Of a DNA stretch of 64,000 nt, positions 53,150 to 61,648 are shown one piece after another. The notes under the pieces were generated by a model. That model made no database searches, was not told the DNA's origin, and worked only from the letters and a program-made list of their open reading frames with translations. Made by a program: the position numbers and the translations under genes. Position 1 is the stretch's first letter. Each line of letters starts with the position of its first letter. Source of the stretch: JACMLD01 sp040007355 (GTDB taxonomy: Bacteria > Bacteroidota > Bacteroidia > Chitinophagales > Chitinophagaceae); NCBI GenBank assembly GCA_040007355.1, contig JBDTVE010000051.1:1-64000 (forward strand), read 5' to 3'.

Positions 53150-55489
53150 TTATTTATTTTTTATACTGCTAATAAGCAGGGCAGGCAACAGGATGAGGTT
53201 GGTAAAAGTAGCTACCACCAGGGTAAGGGATGTAAGCCAGCCAAGCGCCTGGGTGCCTCCGAAACCACTGAAACAAAAAATAATAAACCCCGCAATCAGT
53301 ACCAGGGAGGTGTAAATAATGCTGATACCGGTAGAATGGATGGTTTCAACGATCAGCTCTTTCTGCCCGGCTTGGTTTTCTCCGTGGCCTTGTTTATAAT
53401 TGACCAGGAAGCGGATGGTGATATCGATGGCAATACCCAGGGCAATGCTGAAAACAAGTACTGTAGAAGGTTTAAGCGGAATGCCCACCCAGCCCATTAC
53501 GCCGGCCGTGATAACCAGGGGAATAATATTGGGGATCAGGGAACAAAATAATATCCGGAAGGACCGAAACAGATAAAGCATGCAAAGCGCAATCAATATA
53601 AAAGCCCAAAAAATACTGTCTTTCAAGCCCTTTATAATAAAGCTGCTCCCTTCTAGAAAGGTGACGCTGGCCCCCGTTAATTCCACTGAATACCTGGTTG
53701 AATCAAAATAATGATTTGCCTGTTGCTGTATCTTTTCAAGGAAACCCGGCAGGCGTTTACTGCCAATATCGGCCATGTTTACACTGATCCGGGCCTTTTG
53801 TTTGCCGCTGTCCATAAATGAACTCAGTAAGCTGTTCATGGAATTGCCTTTGGCAGCGCCCGTATCGGCCCTGGTATTAAGGTAAGACGACAGAAAACTG
53901 ATATCAAACGAATTTGGAAGCGCGTAATTACTGCTGTCGCCATCATAATAAGCCTGCCGGGCAAATTTTAATCCTTCCACAATGGATAACGGTTTGCCCG
54001 TCTCGGGCAGGGCTGCTATAAAGGCCGACAAGGAATCAATGGCGGCAAAAGTCTGCAACGGGTTTTTGCGGAGACCGTTTTTTTGCCGGGTGTCTATCAC
54101 TATTTCCAGCGGCATCACCCCTTTAAAATTTTTTTCAAAAAATTTCAGGTCCGTATAGATCTTGTCTGTCTTCGGAAGGTCGTCTACAATAAAACCTTCG
54201 GAACGCAAACGGAAAATACCGACCACCGAAACGGCCAGTATAATAATGGTTGCCCCGTAAATAAAATTCCGGTGGTTTAACGCCCAAACCTCCAGTTTCT
54301 TCAGCAGAGCCTGCAGCCAACGGTTTGTAAGGTAACGGGTATGGCGGGCGCTGGGCACCGGCAGATACGACAATATTGAAGGGATCAGTATAAAGGATAT
54401 AAAAAACAAGGCCAGTATATTGATTCCCGCCACCGCTCCAAACTCTTTTAATATCGGGCTCTTGGTCAGGGCAAAAACAGCGAAGCCAATGGCAGCGGCG
54501 ATATTGCAAAACAGGGTTACAATGCCCATTTTACTGATCATCTTTACCAGGGCCACCTGTTTGTCCTTTGTTTCCAGGTAAGAAACATGGTATTTGTTGA
54601 GAAAATAAATACAGTTGGGTATGCCGATGACCACTATTAACGGCGGTATCAGTACCGTAAGAAGACTGATTTTATACGCAAACAGGTGAAGTGTTCCCAG
54701 GCTCCAAACCACCCCGGTCAGCACCACGGCCAGCGACAGCATCATGGTGCTGAAGCTCCTGAAAAAAATCAGTAGTATAAAAGCTGACAACAGTACCGAA
54801 CCCACCAGGAACCACTTCATCTCTTTTTTTATCCGGTCCGATACCTGGGTGCGTATCAGCGGCAGTCCGCTGTAATGCATTTCAATGGAATGGTCCTTTC
54901 CAAACTGGTTACCCGCTGTCGTAATCCGGCCTATTACCGTGGTTCTTAGTTCAGAGGAAAGCACGTCTTTATTAATCCGCACCGCAATCAGGCTGGCATT
55001 TGTTTGCGGGTTGTACAATACGTTTTTATAAAAAGGAAGACTGAAAAAAAGATTCCGGCTACTGTCGTAATGGAGATACCCACCCGTCGAATCCTTTTCC
55101 CTTGCATGGATAAAAATATTTTCGGCCTGTAACTTGCCGGCGGCCGAGTCTTTAACCAGGTTGATGGTGAGGGGTATGCTGAGCACATTCTCCACGCCCT
55201 GTATATTTTTTAGCTGGCTGCTGAACCGGCCCAGGTCAGTGAAAACCTTTTCGTTGAACAGGTCCGGACGCTGTATGCCAATGACCAGCATATTGCCATC
55301 GTCCCCAAATTGTTTGCGAAAATGCTGGTAACTCATGTACCGGGCATTGTTGGTTGGGATGGCGCCCGTAAAATCATAGCTTAACTGCACTTTGGAACCC
55401 TGCCAGCCCATAAACGCGGTGATTACAGCCAGTACCAATAGCAATACCAGTTTATTTTTTAGCACAAAACGGGCAATGGATTCCCACAT
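53150..55489 (-). CDS. RND-superfamily exporter (MMPL-like)
   Basis: A 779-residue protein with twelve membrane helices in two repeats of six, each with a large periplasmic loop after the first helix (about 30-215 and 415-615). It belongs to the MMPL/HpnN-like branch of the RND superfamily found in many Bacteroidota, which moves lipids or other hydrophobic molecules using proton motive force. GDDGNMLVIGI near residue 66 and TVLVFSIALGIAIDITIRFL in the second half are typical. No adaptor or TolC gene is adjacent. The substrate is unknown. Confidence 0.88.
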   Translation of the reverse strand: MWESIARFVLKNKLVLLLVLAVITAFMGWQGSKVQLSYDFTGAIPTNNARYMSYQHFRKQFGDDGNMLVIGIQRPDLFNEKVFTDLGRFSSQLKNIQGVENVLSIPLTINLVKDSAAGKLQAENIFIHAREKDSTGGYLHYDSSRNLFFSLPFYKNVLYNPQTNASLIAVRINKDVLSSELRTTVIGRITTAGNQFGKDHSIEMHYSGLPLIRTQVSDRIKKEMKWFLVGSVLLSAFILLIFFRSFSTMMLSLAVVLTGVVWSLGTLHLFAYKISLLTVLIPPLIVVIGIPNCIYFLNKYHVSYLETKDKQVALVKMISKMGIVTLFCNIAAAIGFAVFALTKSPILKEFGAVAGINILALFFISFILIPSILSYLPVPSARHTRYLTNRWLQALLKKLEVWALNHRNFIYGATIIILAVSVVGIFRLRSEGFIVDDLPKTDKIYTDLKFFEKNFKGVMPLEIVIDTRQKNGLRKNPLQTFAAIDSLSAFIAALPETGKPLSIVEGLKFARQAYYDGDSSNYALPNSFDISFLSSYLNTRADTGAAKGNSMNSLLSSFMDSGKQKARISVNMADIGSKRLPGFLEKIQQQANHYFDSTRYSVELTGASVTFLEGSSFIIKGLKDSIFWAFILIALCMLYLFRSFRILFCSLIPNIIPLVITAGVMGWVGIPLKPSTVLVFSIALGIAIDITIRFLVNYKQGHGENQAGQKELIVETIHSTGISIIYTSLVLIAGFIIFCFSGFGGTQALGWLTSLTLVVATFTNLILLPALLISSIKNK

Positions 55490-55844
55490 AGTGAATAATT
55501 GAAATTATACTGAACGCAAAGAAAATCAATTTGGCCGTGACGATGAAGTTAATTTTAGAATGGGCTGGTCAGCCGGTAGTAAGCCGGCTCCCGCTTCCCG
55601 GCAACGGTGGCTGCAGGTTCAGCAGGTAGCGGAAGCAAACAGGTATGCCTGAAAAACTGCTTAGGCTGCTTCCCAGGAAAAAATGATTGGAAACAACATT
55701 GTCGTCAGGAGAAGGGGTAAAGGTTTTCCAGGAATGATCGAATCCTATAAAGCCAGGGTCTGCCAACCCGGCTACATGGTCATTCATACATTTTTTAACA
55801 ACTGTTTGGATTAAATAAAACTGCAATGTCGTACCGTGCAGCGT
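55490..55844. other. Intergenic region between serS and the RND exporter
   Basis: A 355-base stretch without a supported gene. It contains a weak 6-bp hairpin (AGCCGG/CCGGCT, 55571-55589). An 85-codon reverse frame at 55569-55826 has no protein-like features. Any RND promoter should lie here; no perfect TAnnTTTG was found. Confidence 0.4.
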
Positions 55845-57110
55845 TTATGAAATACCATCTGCACCAAAATAGGCATGGAGTGCTTGCGGCAAGGCGATGC
55901 CGTTTTCGGACTGGTTGTTTTCCAGCAGGCAGGCAACAATACGCGGCAGGGCCAGCGAACTCCCGTTAAGCGTATGCACCAGTTGCATTTTGCCTGAGGT
56001 GTCTTTAAACCGGGCCTTTAACCGGTTGGCCTGGTAGCTTTCAAAATTGGAAACAGAGCTAACTTCCAACCACCTTTGCTGCGCGGCGCTGTATACCTCA
56101 AAATCGTAGGTGAGCGCAGCGGTAAAACCCATATCACCTCCACAAAGTTTTAAAATGCGGTAAGGCAGGGCCAGTGATTTCAATAATTTCTCCACGTGTT
56201 CCACCATTTCTTCCAGCACGGCATAACTTTTTGCCGGGTGTACCAGTTGAACCACTTCTACTTTGTCGAACTGGTGCAAGCGGTTTAAACCACGTACATC
56301 TTTTCCATAACTGCCCGCTTCGCGTCTGAAACAGGGTGTGTAGGCCGTCATCTTAACCGGAAGATCGGTTTCTTTTAAAATAACGTCTCGGTAAATATTG
56401 GTTACCGGCACTTCCGCGGTGGGTATCAGGTAAAAATGATCTTCTGTAACGTGGTACATCTGGCCTTCTTTATCGGGCAGCTGTCCGGTGCCATAGGCCG
56501 AGGCTTCATTTACCATAAATGGCGGAAGGTATTCTGTGTAGCCGGCGGCGGTGTTGTAATCAAGGAAATATTGTATCAGGGCTCTTTGCAACCGGGCACC
56601 CTTGTTGATATAAACCGGGAATCCGCTGCCCGTAATTTTATTGCCCAGCTCGAAATTGATAAGGTTGTATTTGCTTGCCAGGTCCCAGTGCGGCACCGCA
56701 CCGGGATACAACACCGGTTTGCTGCCCCCTTCCCTTACTACCTCGTTGTCTTCGGGTGTTTTACCCACCGGCACTTTTTCTGAAGGCAGGTTGGGTAAGA
56801 GGTATAAGATGGCTTCTATATTTTTTTCCGCTTCCTGCAGCTTATCATTGTTTTGCTGCGCCTTGAGCACCGCTACTTCCTGTTTTTTTCTATCGGCCGG
56901 TTCCTTTTCGCCTTTTGCCATCAGCTGTCCTATCTCTTTGGAAGCCGTGTTTATCCTTGCCTGTATTTCTTCCTGTTCAAGCTGGTATTGTTTTCTTTTC
57001 TCATCCCATTTTAGCAGTTCATCAACCAGTTCAGGTTGTTTAAAATTTTTGACCGCCAGCCTTTGCTTAACCAGTTCCGTATATTGCCTTATAAAACCCA
57101 CTTGTAGCAT
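55845..57110 (-). CDS. serS: Seryl-tRNA synthetase
   Basis: A 421-residue class II synthetase. The N-terminal coiled-coil arm (about 28-100) contacts the tRNA; the catalytic core has motif 2 (TPCFRREAGSYGKDVRGLNRLHQFDKVE) and motif 3 (GSSLALPRIVACLLEN). It charges tRNA-Ser and tRNA-Sec. The ATG at 57110 gives the usual MLQVGFIR start and normal length. A longer frame from 57212 would add 34 non-homologous residues and would run across the promoter at 57126. Confidence 0.97.
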   Translation of the reverse strand: MLQVGFIRQYTELVKQRLAVKNFKQPELVDELLKWDEKRKQYQLEQEEIQARINTASKEIGQLMAKGEKEPADRKKQEVAVLKAQQNNDKLQEAEKNIEAILYLLPNLPSEKVPVGKTPEDNEVVREGGSKPVLYPGAVPHWDLASKYNLINFELGNKITGSGFPVYINKGARLQRALIQYFLDYNTAAGYTEYLPPFMVNEASAYGTGQLPDKEGQMYHVTEDHFYLIPTAEVPVTNIYRDVILKETDLPVKMTAYTPCFRREAGSYGKDVRGLNRLHQFDKVEVVQLVHPAKSYAVLEEMVEHVEKLLKSLALPYRILKLCGGDMGFTAALTYDFEVYSAAQQRWLEVSSVSNFESYQANRLKARFKDTSGKMQLVHTLNGSSLALPRIVACLLENNQSENGIALPQALHAYFGADGIS

Positions 57111-57125
57111 AATGCGTGATTTGCG

Positions 57126-57133
57126 CAAAGGTA
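57126..57133 (-). promoter_or_regulatory. Promoter element for serS
   Basis: Reverse strand TACCTTTG, a perfect -7 match 15 bases before the ATG, with TTG at 57154-57156 as a -33 element (20-base spacer). Confidence 0.65.
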
Positions 57134-57475
57134 ATTGTTGCACGGCAAACGGACAATGTGGCAAACGGTATCGCTTCGTGTAAAATATTGTTATGATGTA
57201 GACAGTCCTCAACGATCAAAATTTTTTAGAAAGCAAGGGAAAAGAGATTATTGACAGCGAATAAAAATCTACAATTCAAATCAGCCACATTTGCGGGCCT
57301 GCATAGTCCTCACACAAAGGTCCCTCTTGCAAAGGAATCTACCTTGTGCGCTTCCTGGAACACCCTATATAAAAGAATACAGGATACGGGTTGACTGACA
57401 CTGTTGAAGGGGAAATGAAGGCAATAGGAAGTGAAGCTAGTGCCAAAAAAGCCCTGTAAAATGAGGCGATGCCTT

Positions 57476-57483
57476 TATCTTTG
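57476..57483 (+). promoter_or_regulatory. TAnnTTTG element just before the 57488 gene
   Basis: TATCTTTG with 4 bases to the ATG at 57488. If used, the mRNA would be leaderless. Confidence 0.5.
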
Positions 57484-57487
57484 CTCC

Positions 57488-57832
57488 ATGCAAGTACAGG
57501 ATGATTTACAGGCAAGATGGTGGAAGCTGGAAGAGAAGCTCATGGAACGTTTTGAAAAAAAGCCTGACATGGAAGCCATTCTTTTTTTGATTGGCGTACA
57601 GGAACTGGGTGATTTAAAAGAAAAGTTTTCTAAAGAACAGAAACAGGACCTGATGCACATTGCCGTATGTTCTTTATTATCAGTCAGTGGCTATTATGAA
57701 CTGGAAGGTGTAGACGCAGATGGCTGGCCGCATTACCGGCAATTGAAAACCCTGCCCGTAATGGATTTGATCAGGCAGGAAAATTTCATGAAAGACCATG
57801 TACTGTTGTATTTTGAAAAACATGATTTTTAA
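57488..57832 (+). CDS. Conserved Bacteroidota protein, function unknown
   Basis: A 114-residue soluble, helical protein (MQVQDDLQARWWKLEEK...), with KKPDMEAILFLIGVQELG near residue 28 and a C-terminal DLIRQENFMKDHVLLYFE. I recall similar short proteins in Bacteroidota but no assigned function. The ATG at 57488 is chosen over in-frame ATGs upstream because the upstream residues (MRRCLYLCS) are not conserved-looking and the promoter element overlaps them. It is followed by the cyclophilin gene after 44 bases. Confidence 0.65.
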   Translation: MQVQDDLQARWWKLEEKLMERFEKKPDMEAILFLIGVQELGDLKEKFSKEQKQDLMHIAVCSLLSVSGYYELEGVDADGWPHYRQLKTLPVMDLIRQENFMKDHVLLYFEKHDF

Positions 57833-57876
57833 AATACAGGCCGGTTCATATCTCTTATCTCTTATTTCCGCTGCAT

Positions 57877-58581
57877 ATGATGCCCAGTCGTTTTATTATA
57901 TTGCTGGTAATGTTATTGGTAGCGGCCTGTAACCCCCGGATAGGCAATGGCCTTCGGAGAAGCGACCTGGCAAAGGACGTGGAAATGGTTACCGATAAAG
58001 GCACCCTCCTCATCCGGCTATCGGACCTCACACCGTTGCACCGCAATAATTTTCTGCTGTTGGTAAAACAGCATTATTACGACAGTATATTATTTCATCG
58101 CGTGATCCGCCATTTTATGATCCAGGCCGGAGACCCCAGAAGCAAACACGCAGCATCCGGGGTTTTGCTGGGCGGTGGCGGTCCTCCTTATACCCTGCCT
58201 GCAGAATTTAATCCTTCGCTGTTCCATAAGAAGGGCGCCCTGGCGGCGGCCAGGGAGGGCGATGATACCAATCCCAAAAAACACAGCAGTGGCAGCCAGT
58301 TTTATATTGTACAGGGAAAGATTTTTACGGATGCCGGACTTGATTCTGTTGAAACCTTTCGTTTAAAAGGAAAAAAATTGCCCGCCGCACACCGCGACGT
58401 GTATAAAACACTGGGTGGCGCCCCGCACCTGGATGGCAGCTATACCGTTTTCGGAGAAGTTATAAAAGGGCTGAATACCGTTGACAGTATTGCAGCGGTA
58501 GCCACTGGCGGAAAACAGGGTGCCGACAGGCCGTTGCGTGGGATAAGAATTATTAAAGCAAGACTGGTTAAAAGAAAATAG
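57877..58581 (+). CDS. Cyclophilin-type peptidyl-prolyl isomerase lipoprotein
   Basis: A 234-residue lipoprotein (lipobox LVAAC, Cys18) with a cyclophilin domain: FHRVIRHFMIQAGDP (about 72-86), GSQFYIV (about 143-149) and DGSYTVFGEV (about 187-196). It has an insertion of about 30 residues (after FYIVQGK) compared with E. coli PpiA/B, a form typical of Bacteroidota. It probably helps proline isomerisation in periplasmic or outer-membrane protein folding. The 44-base gap suggests co-transcription with the small protein upstream. Confidence 0.9.
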   Translation: MMPSRFIILLVMLLVAACNPRIGNGLRRSDLAKDVEMVTDKGTLLIRLSDLTPLHRNNFLLLVKQHYYDSILFHRVIRHFMIQAGDPRSKHAASGVLLGGGGPPYTLPAEFNPSLFHKKGALAAAREGDDTNPKKHSSGSQFYIVQGKIFTDAGLDSVETFRLKGKKLPAAHRDVYKTLGGAPHLDGSYTVFGEVIKGLNTVDSIAAVATGGKQGADRPLRGIRIIKARLVKRK

Positions 58582-58662
58582 AACCGCTTATCAGACAAAG
58601 CGCCACATCTTCCGGCAGAAGGCCATTGGTGCAATCAGTTCTCCTTTGCGGGCAAATACCGT

Positions 58663-59394
58663 TTATCGTTTTTCAAGCAACCACCACAAGGGCTTTCTCG
58701 GTTTTACCTTATAATTGGTAGTAATATACTTCCTGATATGTTCTGTAGCCTCGTCTATATTGTCTGTAAGCAATACCAGTTTTAGATCTTCCGGCGAAAT
58801 GGTTTTTTCTTTTGCCATCATATCCATATAATCCATCAGCGGCTGGTAATACGATTTTCCAAACAATACAATCGGGAATTGTATGATGGTCTTTGTCTGC
58901 ACCAGTGTAAGCGTTTCAAAGAGTTCGTCCATGGTTCCAAATCCGCCCGGCATGATAACAAACGCATAGGAATATTTCTCCAGCAATGCTTTCCGGATAA
59001 AAAAATAACGAATGGTAATACTGGTTTGCACATAGGGATTTGGTTTTTGTTCAAAAGGCAATTGTATATTACAACCAACGGAAGCGCCCCCGTTTTCAAA
59101 AGCCCCGCGATTGGCAGCTTCCATAATTCCCGGACCACCACCCGTCATGGTGGTAAAACCAAGACCGGCAATCTGCTTTCCCATTTCACGCGCGGCAATA
59201 TAGTAGGGATGGTTCTCTTTAAAACGGGCGGAGCCAAAAACGGTTACACAGGGCCCCACAAAATGCAGGGTCCGGAACCCCTTGATCAGCTGGCGGAATA
59301 CACGGACAGCAAACAAAAACTCATAACCACGACTCCTGGGGCCGTCTAAATAAACATGTTCTTTTGAACTGATAATTTTTTCTTGCATTGCCAT
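58663..59394 (-). CDS. LOG-family Rossmann-fold protein
   Basis: A 243-residue TIGR00730/LOG-family protein with the signatures MTGGGPGIMEAANRGA (about 86-101) and PGGFGTMDELFE (about 153-164). Family members are nucleoside 5'-monophosphate phosphoribohydrolases, such as cytokinin-activating LOG and PpnN. In bacteria they cut purine or pyrimidine monophosphates. The start is uncertain among ATGs at 59394 and 59388 and a TTG at 59424. Confidence 0.85.
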   Translation of the reverse strand: MAMQEKIISSKEHVYLDGPRSRGYEFLFAVRVFRQLIKGFRTLHFVGPCVTVFGSARFKENHPYYIAAREMGKQIAGLGFTTMTGGGPGIMEAANRGAFENGGASVGCNIQLPFEQKPNPYVQTSITIRYFFIRKALLEKYSYAFVIMPGGFGTMDELFETLTLVQTKTIIQFPIVLFGKSYYQPLMDYMDMMAKEKTISPEDLKLVLLTDNIDEATEHIRKYITTNYKVKPRKPLWWLLEKR

Positions 59395-59592
59395 CAAATA
59401 AAGATAAAGGATAAAACGGATCAATGAATGTTGCCGCGGCCGTTAGGGGTAAGCAGCCGTTTATACCACCGGGTGCCAGCTGCCGGAAGGGTGGTATGTC
59501 AGGCACCAGTCTGGAACCCGAATTATTAATTGACGGGGTTGCTCGTCTTAACCACCTCATTTTATTACCTTGCAACACTTCAAATTATTTAT

Positions 59593-60360
59593 ATGCGCAT
59601 TATCAGTTATAATTTAAATGGTATCCGCTCGGCCATGGGCAAAGGTTTTACAGACTGGCTGAAAACCGACCCCTCGGATGTGATCTGCGTACAGGAGACC
59701 AAGGCAAACAAAGACAATGTAGACCACAAACAGCTAACTGATTTGGGTTTTCATGATTATTGGTTTTCGGCCCAGAAAAAAGGATACAGCGGCGTGGCCG
59801 TGTTCACAAAAATAAAACCTGATAGTGTTGAATACGGCACCGGGCATAAGGTGAGCGACGACGAGGGGAGGGTTATCCAGCTTGATTTTGGCAATACCCG
59901 CTTAATAAATGCTTATTTTCCATCGGGTACTTCCGGCGATGAAAGACAAGCATTTAAATATGTATGGCTGGAAGAATTGCTGAATTACCTCAATAAACTC
60001 AGGAAAAAACATCCCCGGCTGATATTGTGCGGTGACTACAATATAGCACACAGAGAAATTGATATCCACGACCCCAAAGGCAATAAGAAATCCTCCGGTT
60101 TCCTGCCGGAAGAAAGAGCCTGGACCGACAAATTACTGGCCGGCGGCTGGATAGATACGTTCCGGGAATTTCATCCGGAGCCACACCGGTATAGCTGGTG
60201 GAGCCAGCGTTTTCCTTCTGTGCGTCTGCAAAACAAGGGATGGAGAATTGATTATATAAATGTGACCACACCCCTGAAAGAAAAGCTGAAATCTGCTGAT
60301 ATTTACCCCGAGATAAAACACAGTGATCACTGCCCGGTCTATCTTGACATTGATATCTAG
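59593..60360 (+). CDS. xth: Exodeoxyribonuclease III (AP endonuclease)
   Basis: A 255-residue exonuclease-endonuclease-phosphatase fold protein of the ExoIII type. MRIISYNLNGIRSA opens it; metal-binding Glu is in VCVQETKA (about 35), the catalytic GDYNIAH (about 148-154) and the C-terminal SDHCPV (about 244-249) follow. It incises DNA at abasic sites and trims 3' blocked ends in base excision repair. The ATG at 59593 gives the family's N-terminus; the longer frame from 59530 is not needed. Confidence 0.94.
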   Translation: MRIISYNLNGIRSAMGKGFTDWLKTDPSDVICVQETKANKDNVDHKQLTDLGFHDYWFSAQKKGYSGVAVFTKIKPDSVEYGTGHKVSDDEGRVIQLDFGNTRLINAYFPSGTSGDERQAFKYVWLEELLNYLNKLRKKHPRLILCGDYNIAHREIDIHDPKGNKKSSGFLPEERAWTDKLLAGGWIDTFREFHPEPHRYSWWSQRFPSVRLQNKGWRIDYINVTTPLKEKLKSADIYPEIKHSDHCPVYLDIDI

Positions 60361-60448
60361 CATTGACTTCTAAAAAAACCATAGAAATTATTCTGGAAAT
60401 AATACTACATCATTGCCTGTCCGTTGTTTTTTTTTCAATTCTGTTGCT

Positions 60449-60754
60449 ATGGTTGTTTACAATATTACCACCAAAGTTCATTTTTCCATAGACCTTGCCT
60501 GGTTGCAATGGCAGCAGGAGGAACACATACCTGCAATAATGGCCACCGGTTTATTTACGGCGTACAGGATATTCCGTTTGCTGGAACAGGACGATCCTGA
60601 TGGAAATACTTATGCTGTTCAATATACAGCGGACACCGCCGCGCAGTACCAGGAATACCTGCTGGTCTTTGGCCCGGTCTTACGTGAAAAAGCAATCAAA
60701 AAATGGGGCGACAAAACCATCTCTTTTCGTTCCGTGCTGGAAGTTATACACTGA
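60449..60754 (+). CDS. DUF4286 family protein
   Basis: A 101-residue small soluble protein of DUF4286, with MVVYNITTKVHFSID at the N-terminus and an alpha/beta ferredoxin-like appearance (ITTKVH strand, then helix QEEHIPAIMATGLF). The family is mainly in Bacteroidota and its role is unknown. The ATG at 60449 is the natural start; the longest frame begins 12 codons earlier at a TTG. It lies 88 bases after xth. Confidence 0.85.
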   Translation: MVVYNITTKVHFSIDLAWLQWQQEEHIPAIMATGLFTAYRIFRLLEQDDPDGNTYAVQYTADTAAQYQEYLLVFGPVLREKAIKKWGDKTISFRSVLEVIH

Positions 60755-60981
60755 TTGTGGATAATAAATCGTTGTGCACGCAATAAATAGTTGCCTGTAT
60801 TCCGCTACAACCCAATACTGGCAAGCACTTCAGGGCAACTACGTGAAACACGCTGCTGTAAAGGGTTTCCTTGGTTGCGAGGTGTTAGCTGTTGCCTGGC
60901 GGGTTTCCATCAAAACGGTTAAAATGCTTGTTCCACGCGGGTTGCAGCAGTTTTTGGAAAAGAGAAAAAATAATAAAAAAT

Positions 60982-61011
60982 TTTGCCGTTATTTAAAAGC
61001 ATCTAAATTTG
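60982..61011 (+). promoter_or_regulatory. Bacteroidota-type promoter for HU
   Basis: TTTG at 60982-60985 (-33) and TAAATTTG at 61004-61011 (-7), 18 bases apart, 30 bases before the HU ATG. It is the best complete match in the window. Confidence 0.75.
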
Positions 61012-61041
61012 TCAGGCGTTAAATTTTTAAAACATCACACT

Positions 61042-61311
61042 ATGAACAAAGCTGAATTAATTGCAAAAATTTCTGATGATGCAGGTATCACAAAAACACA
61101 GGGTAATACCGTTTTAGATTCTTTTATTGAAGCAGTCACTAAAACATTAAAGGGGGGCGGCAAGGTTACCCTTGTTGGTTTTGGTACCTTCTCTGTTAGC
61201 AAAAGAGCTGCACGTAATGGCCGCAATCCCCAGACAGGCGCTGTTATAAAAATCAAGGCCCGTAAAGTGGCTAAGTTTAAGGCAGGTAAAGAATTGGCTG
61301 CTAAGTTATAA
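61042..61311 (+). CDS. HU-family DNA-binding protein
   Basis: An 89-residue HU/IHF protein (MNKAELIAKISDDAGITKTQ...), with GGGKVTLVGFGTFSV, the DNA-binding arm RNGRNPQTGAVIKIKARKV and the C-terminal FKAGKELAAKL. It bends and compacts DNA. It has its own promoter and a strong terminator, so it is a single-gene transcript likely of high abundance. The longer frame from 61009 is excluded because it starts within the promoter. Confidence 0.96.
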   Translation: MNKAELIAKISDDAGITKTQGNTVLDSFIEAVTKTLKGGGKVTLVGFGTFSVSKRAARNGRNPQTGAVIKIKARKVAKFKAGKELAAKL

Positions 61312-61329
61312 TTTCGGGTAGACCGTATT

Positions 61330-61369
61330 CAAAAGCCCCGCCTGCTGGTAATAGGTAACGGGGCTTTTG
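61330..61369 (+). terminator. Intrinsic terminator after HU
   Basis: CAAAAGCCCCG/CGGGGCTTTTG, an 11-bp stem over an 18-base loop, followed by CTTTAG. Confidence 0.85.
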
Positions 61370-61378
61370 CTTTAGTTG

Positions 61379-61386
61379 TATCTTTG
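61379..61386 (+). promoter_or_regulatory. TAnnTTTG promoter element for bTHX
   Basis: TATCTTTG, a perfect -7 match 53 bases before the bTHX ATG and 10 bases after the HU terminator. Confidence 0.6.
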
Positions 61387-61439
61387 CCAGGGTGCAGTTG
61401 CCCGATGGATAGAATTATATAAAACATAAAATAGAAAAT

Positions 61440-61559
61440 ATGGGAAGAGGAGACAAAAAAACAAAAAAGGGAAAAATCTTCAAAGGTTCTTTTGGCAAAA
61501 GCAGGCCCGCCAATTCACCGGTTGTTAAAAAAGCCGCTGCTAAAAAAGAAACCAAATAG
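61440..61559 (+). CDS. Small ribosomal subunit protein bTHX
   Basis: A 39-residue highly basic protein, MGRGDKKTKKGKIFKGSFGK at the start and an Ala/Lys-rich tail. The MGRGDKKTKKGKI...G(S/T)(F/Y)GK pattern is that of the bTHX family, which fills a pocket at the head of the 30S subunit. Thirteen of its 39 residues are lysine. It has its own promoter element downstream of the HU terminator. It is easily missed by length cut-offs. Confidence 0.92.
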   Translation: MGRGDKKTKKGKIFKGSFGKSRPANSPVVKKAAAKKETK

Positions 61560-61579
61560 TTCCTGGTAATCCGTTCATC

Positions 61580-61630
61580 GTTCAAAGTTCATGGTTCCCG
61601 GTACCTGACCGGCAACCATGAACTTTGAAC
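61580..61630. terminator. 17-bp perfect hairpin between bTHX and pdxH
   Basis: GTTCAAAGTTCATGGTT pairs perfectly with AACCATGAACTTTGAAC; inside the loop CCGGT/ACCGG pairs again, giving a nearly continuous 51-base hairpin. It lies between two convergent genes, 20 bases after bTHX and 18 before the pdxH stop, and may act as a bidirectional terminator. The lack of a T-run makes a mobile or REP-like palindrome an alternative. Confidence 0.6.
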
Positions 61631-61648
61631 CATAGAACGAAGCGCCAA

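Larger units (their letters stand above)
57111..57487. other. Divergent promoter region between serS and a conserved small protein
   Basis: A 377-base gene-free region with TAnnTTTG elements at both ends (57126-57133 for serS and 57476-57483 for the forward gene). Nothing else distinct is seen. Confidence 0.5.

Noticed and set aside
53072..53551. Long forward frame antisense to the RND exporter
   Set aside because: Shadow frame of a well-supported gene; Lys/Asn/Gly-rich translation without domains.
55569..55826. An 85-codon reverse frame between serS and the RND exporter
   Set aside because: No signal, domain or conserved motif, and mixed low-information composition. Probably chance.
60774..61022. 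An 82-codon frame upstream of HU
   Set aside because: It overlaps the strong HU promoter and has no recognisable features.
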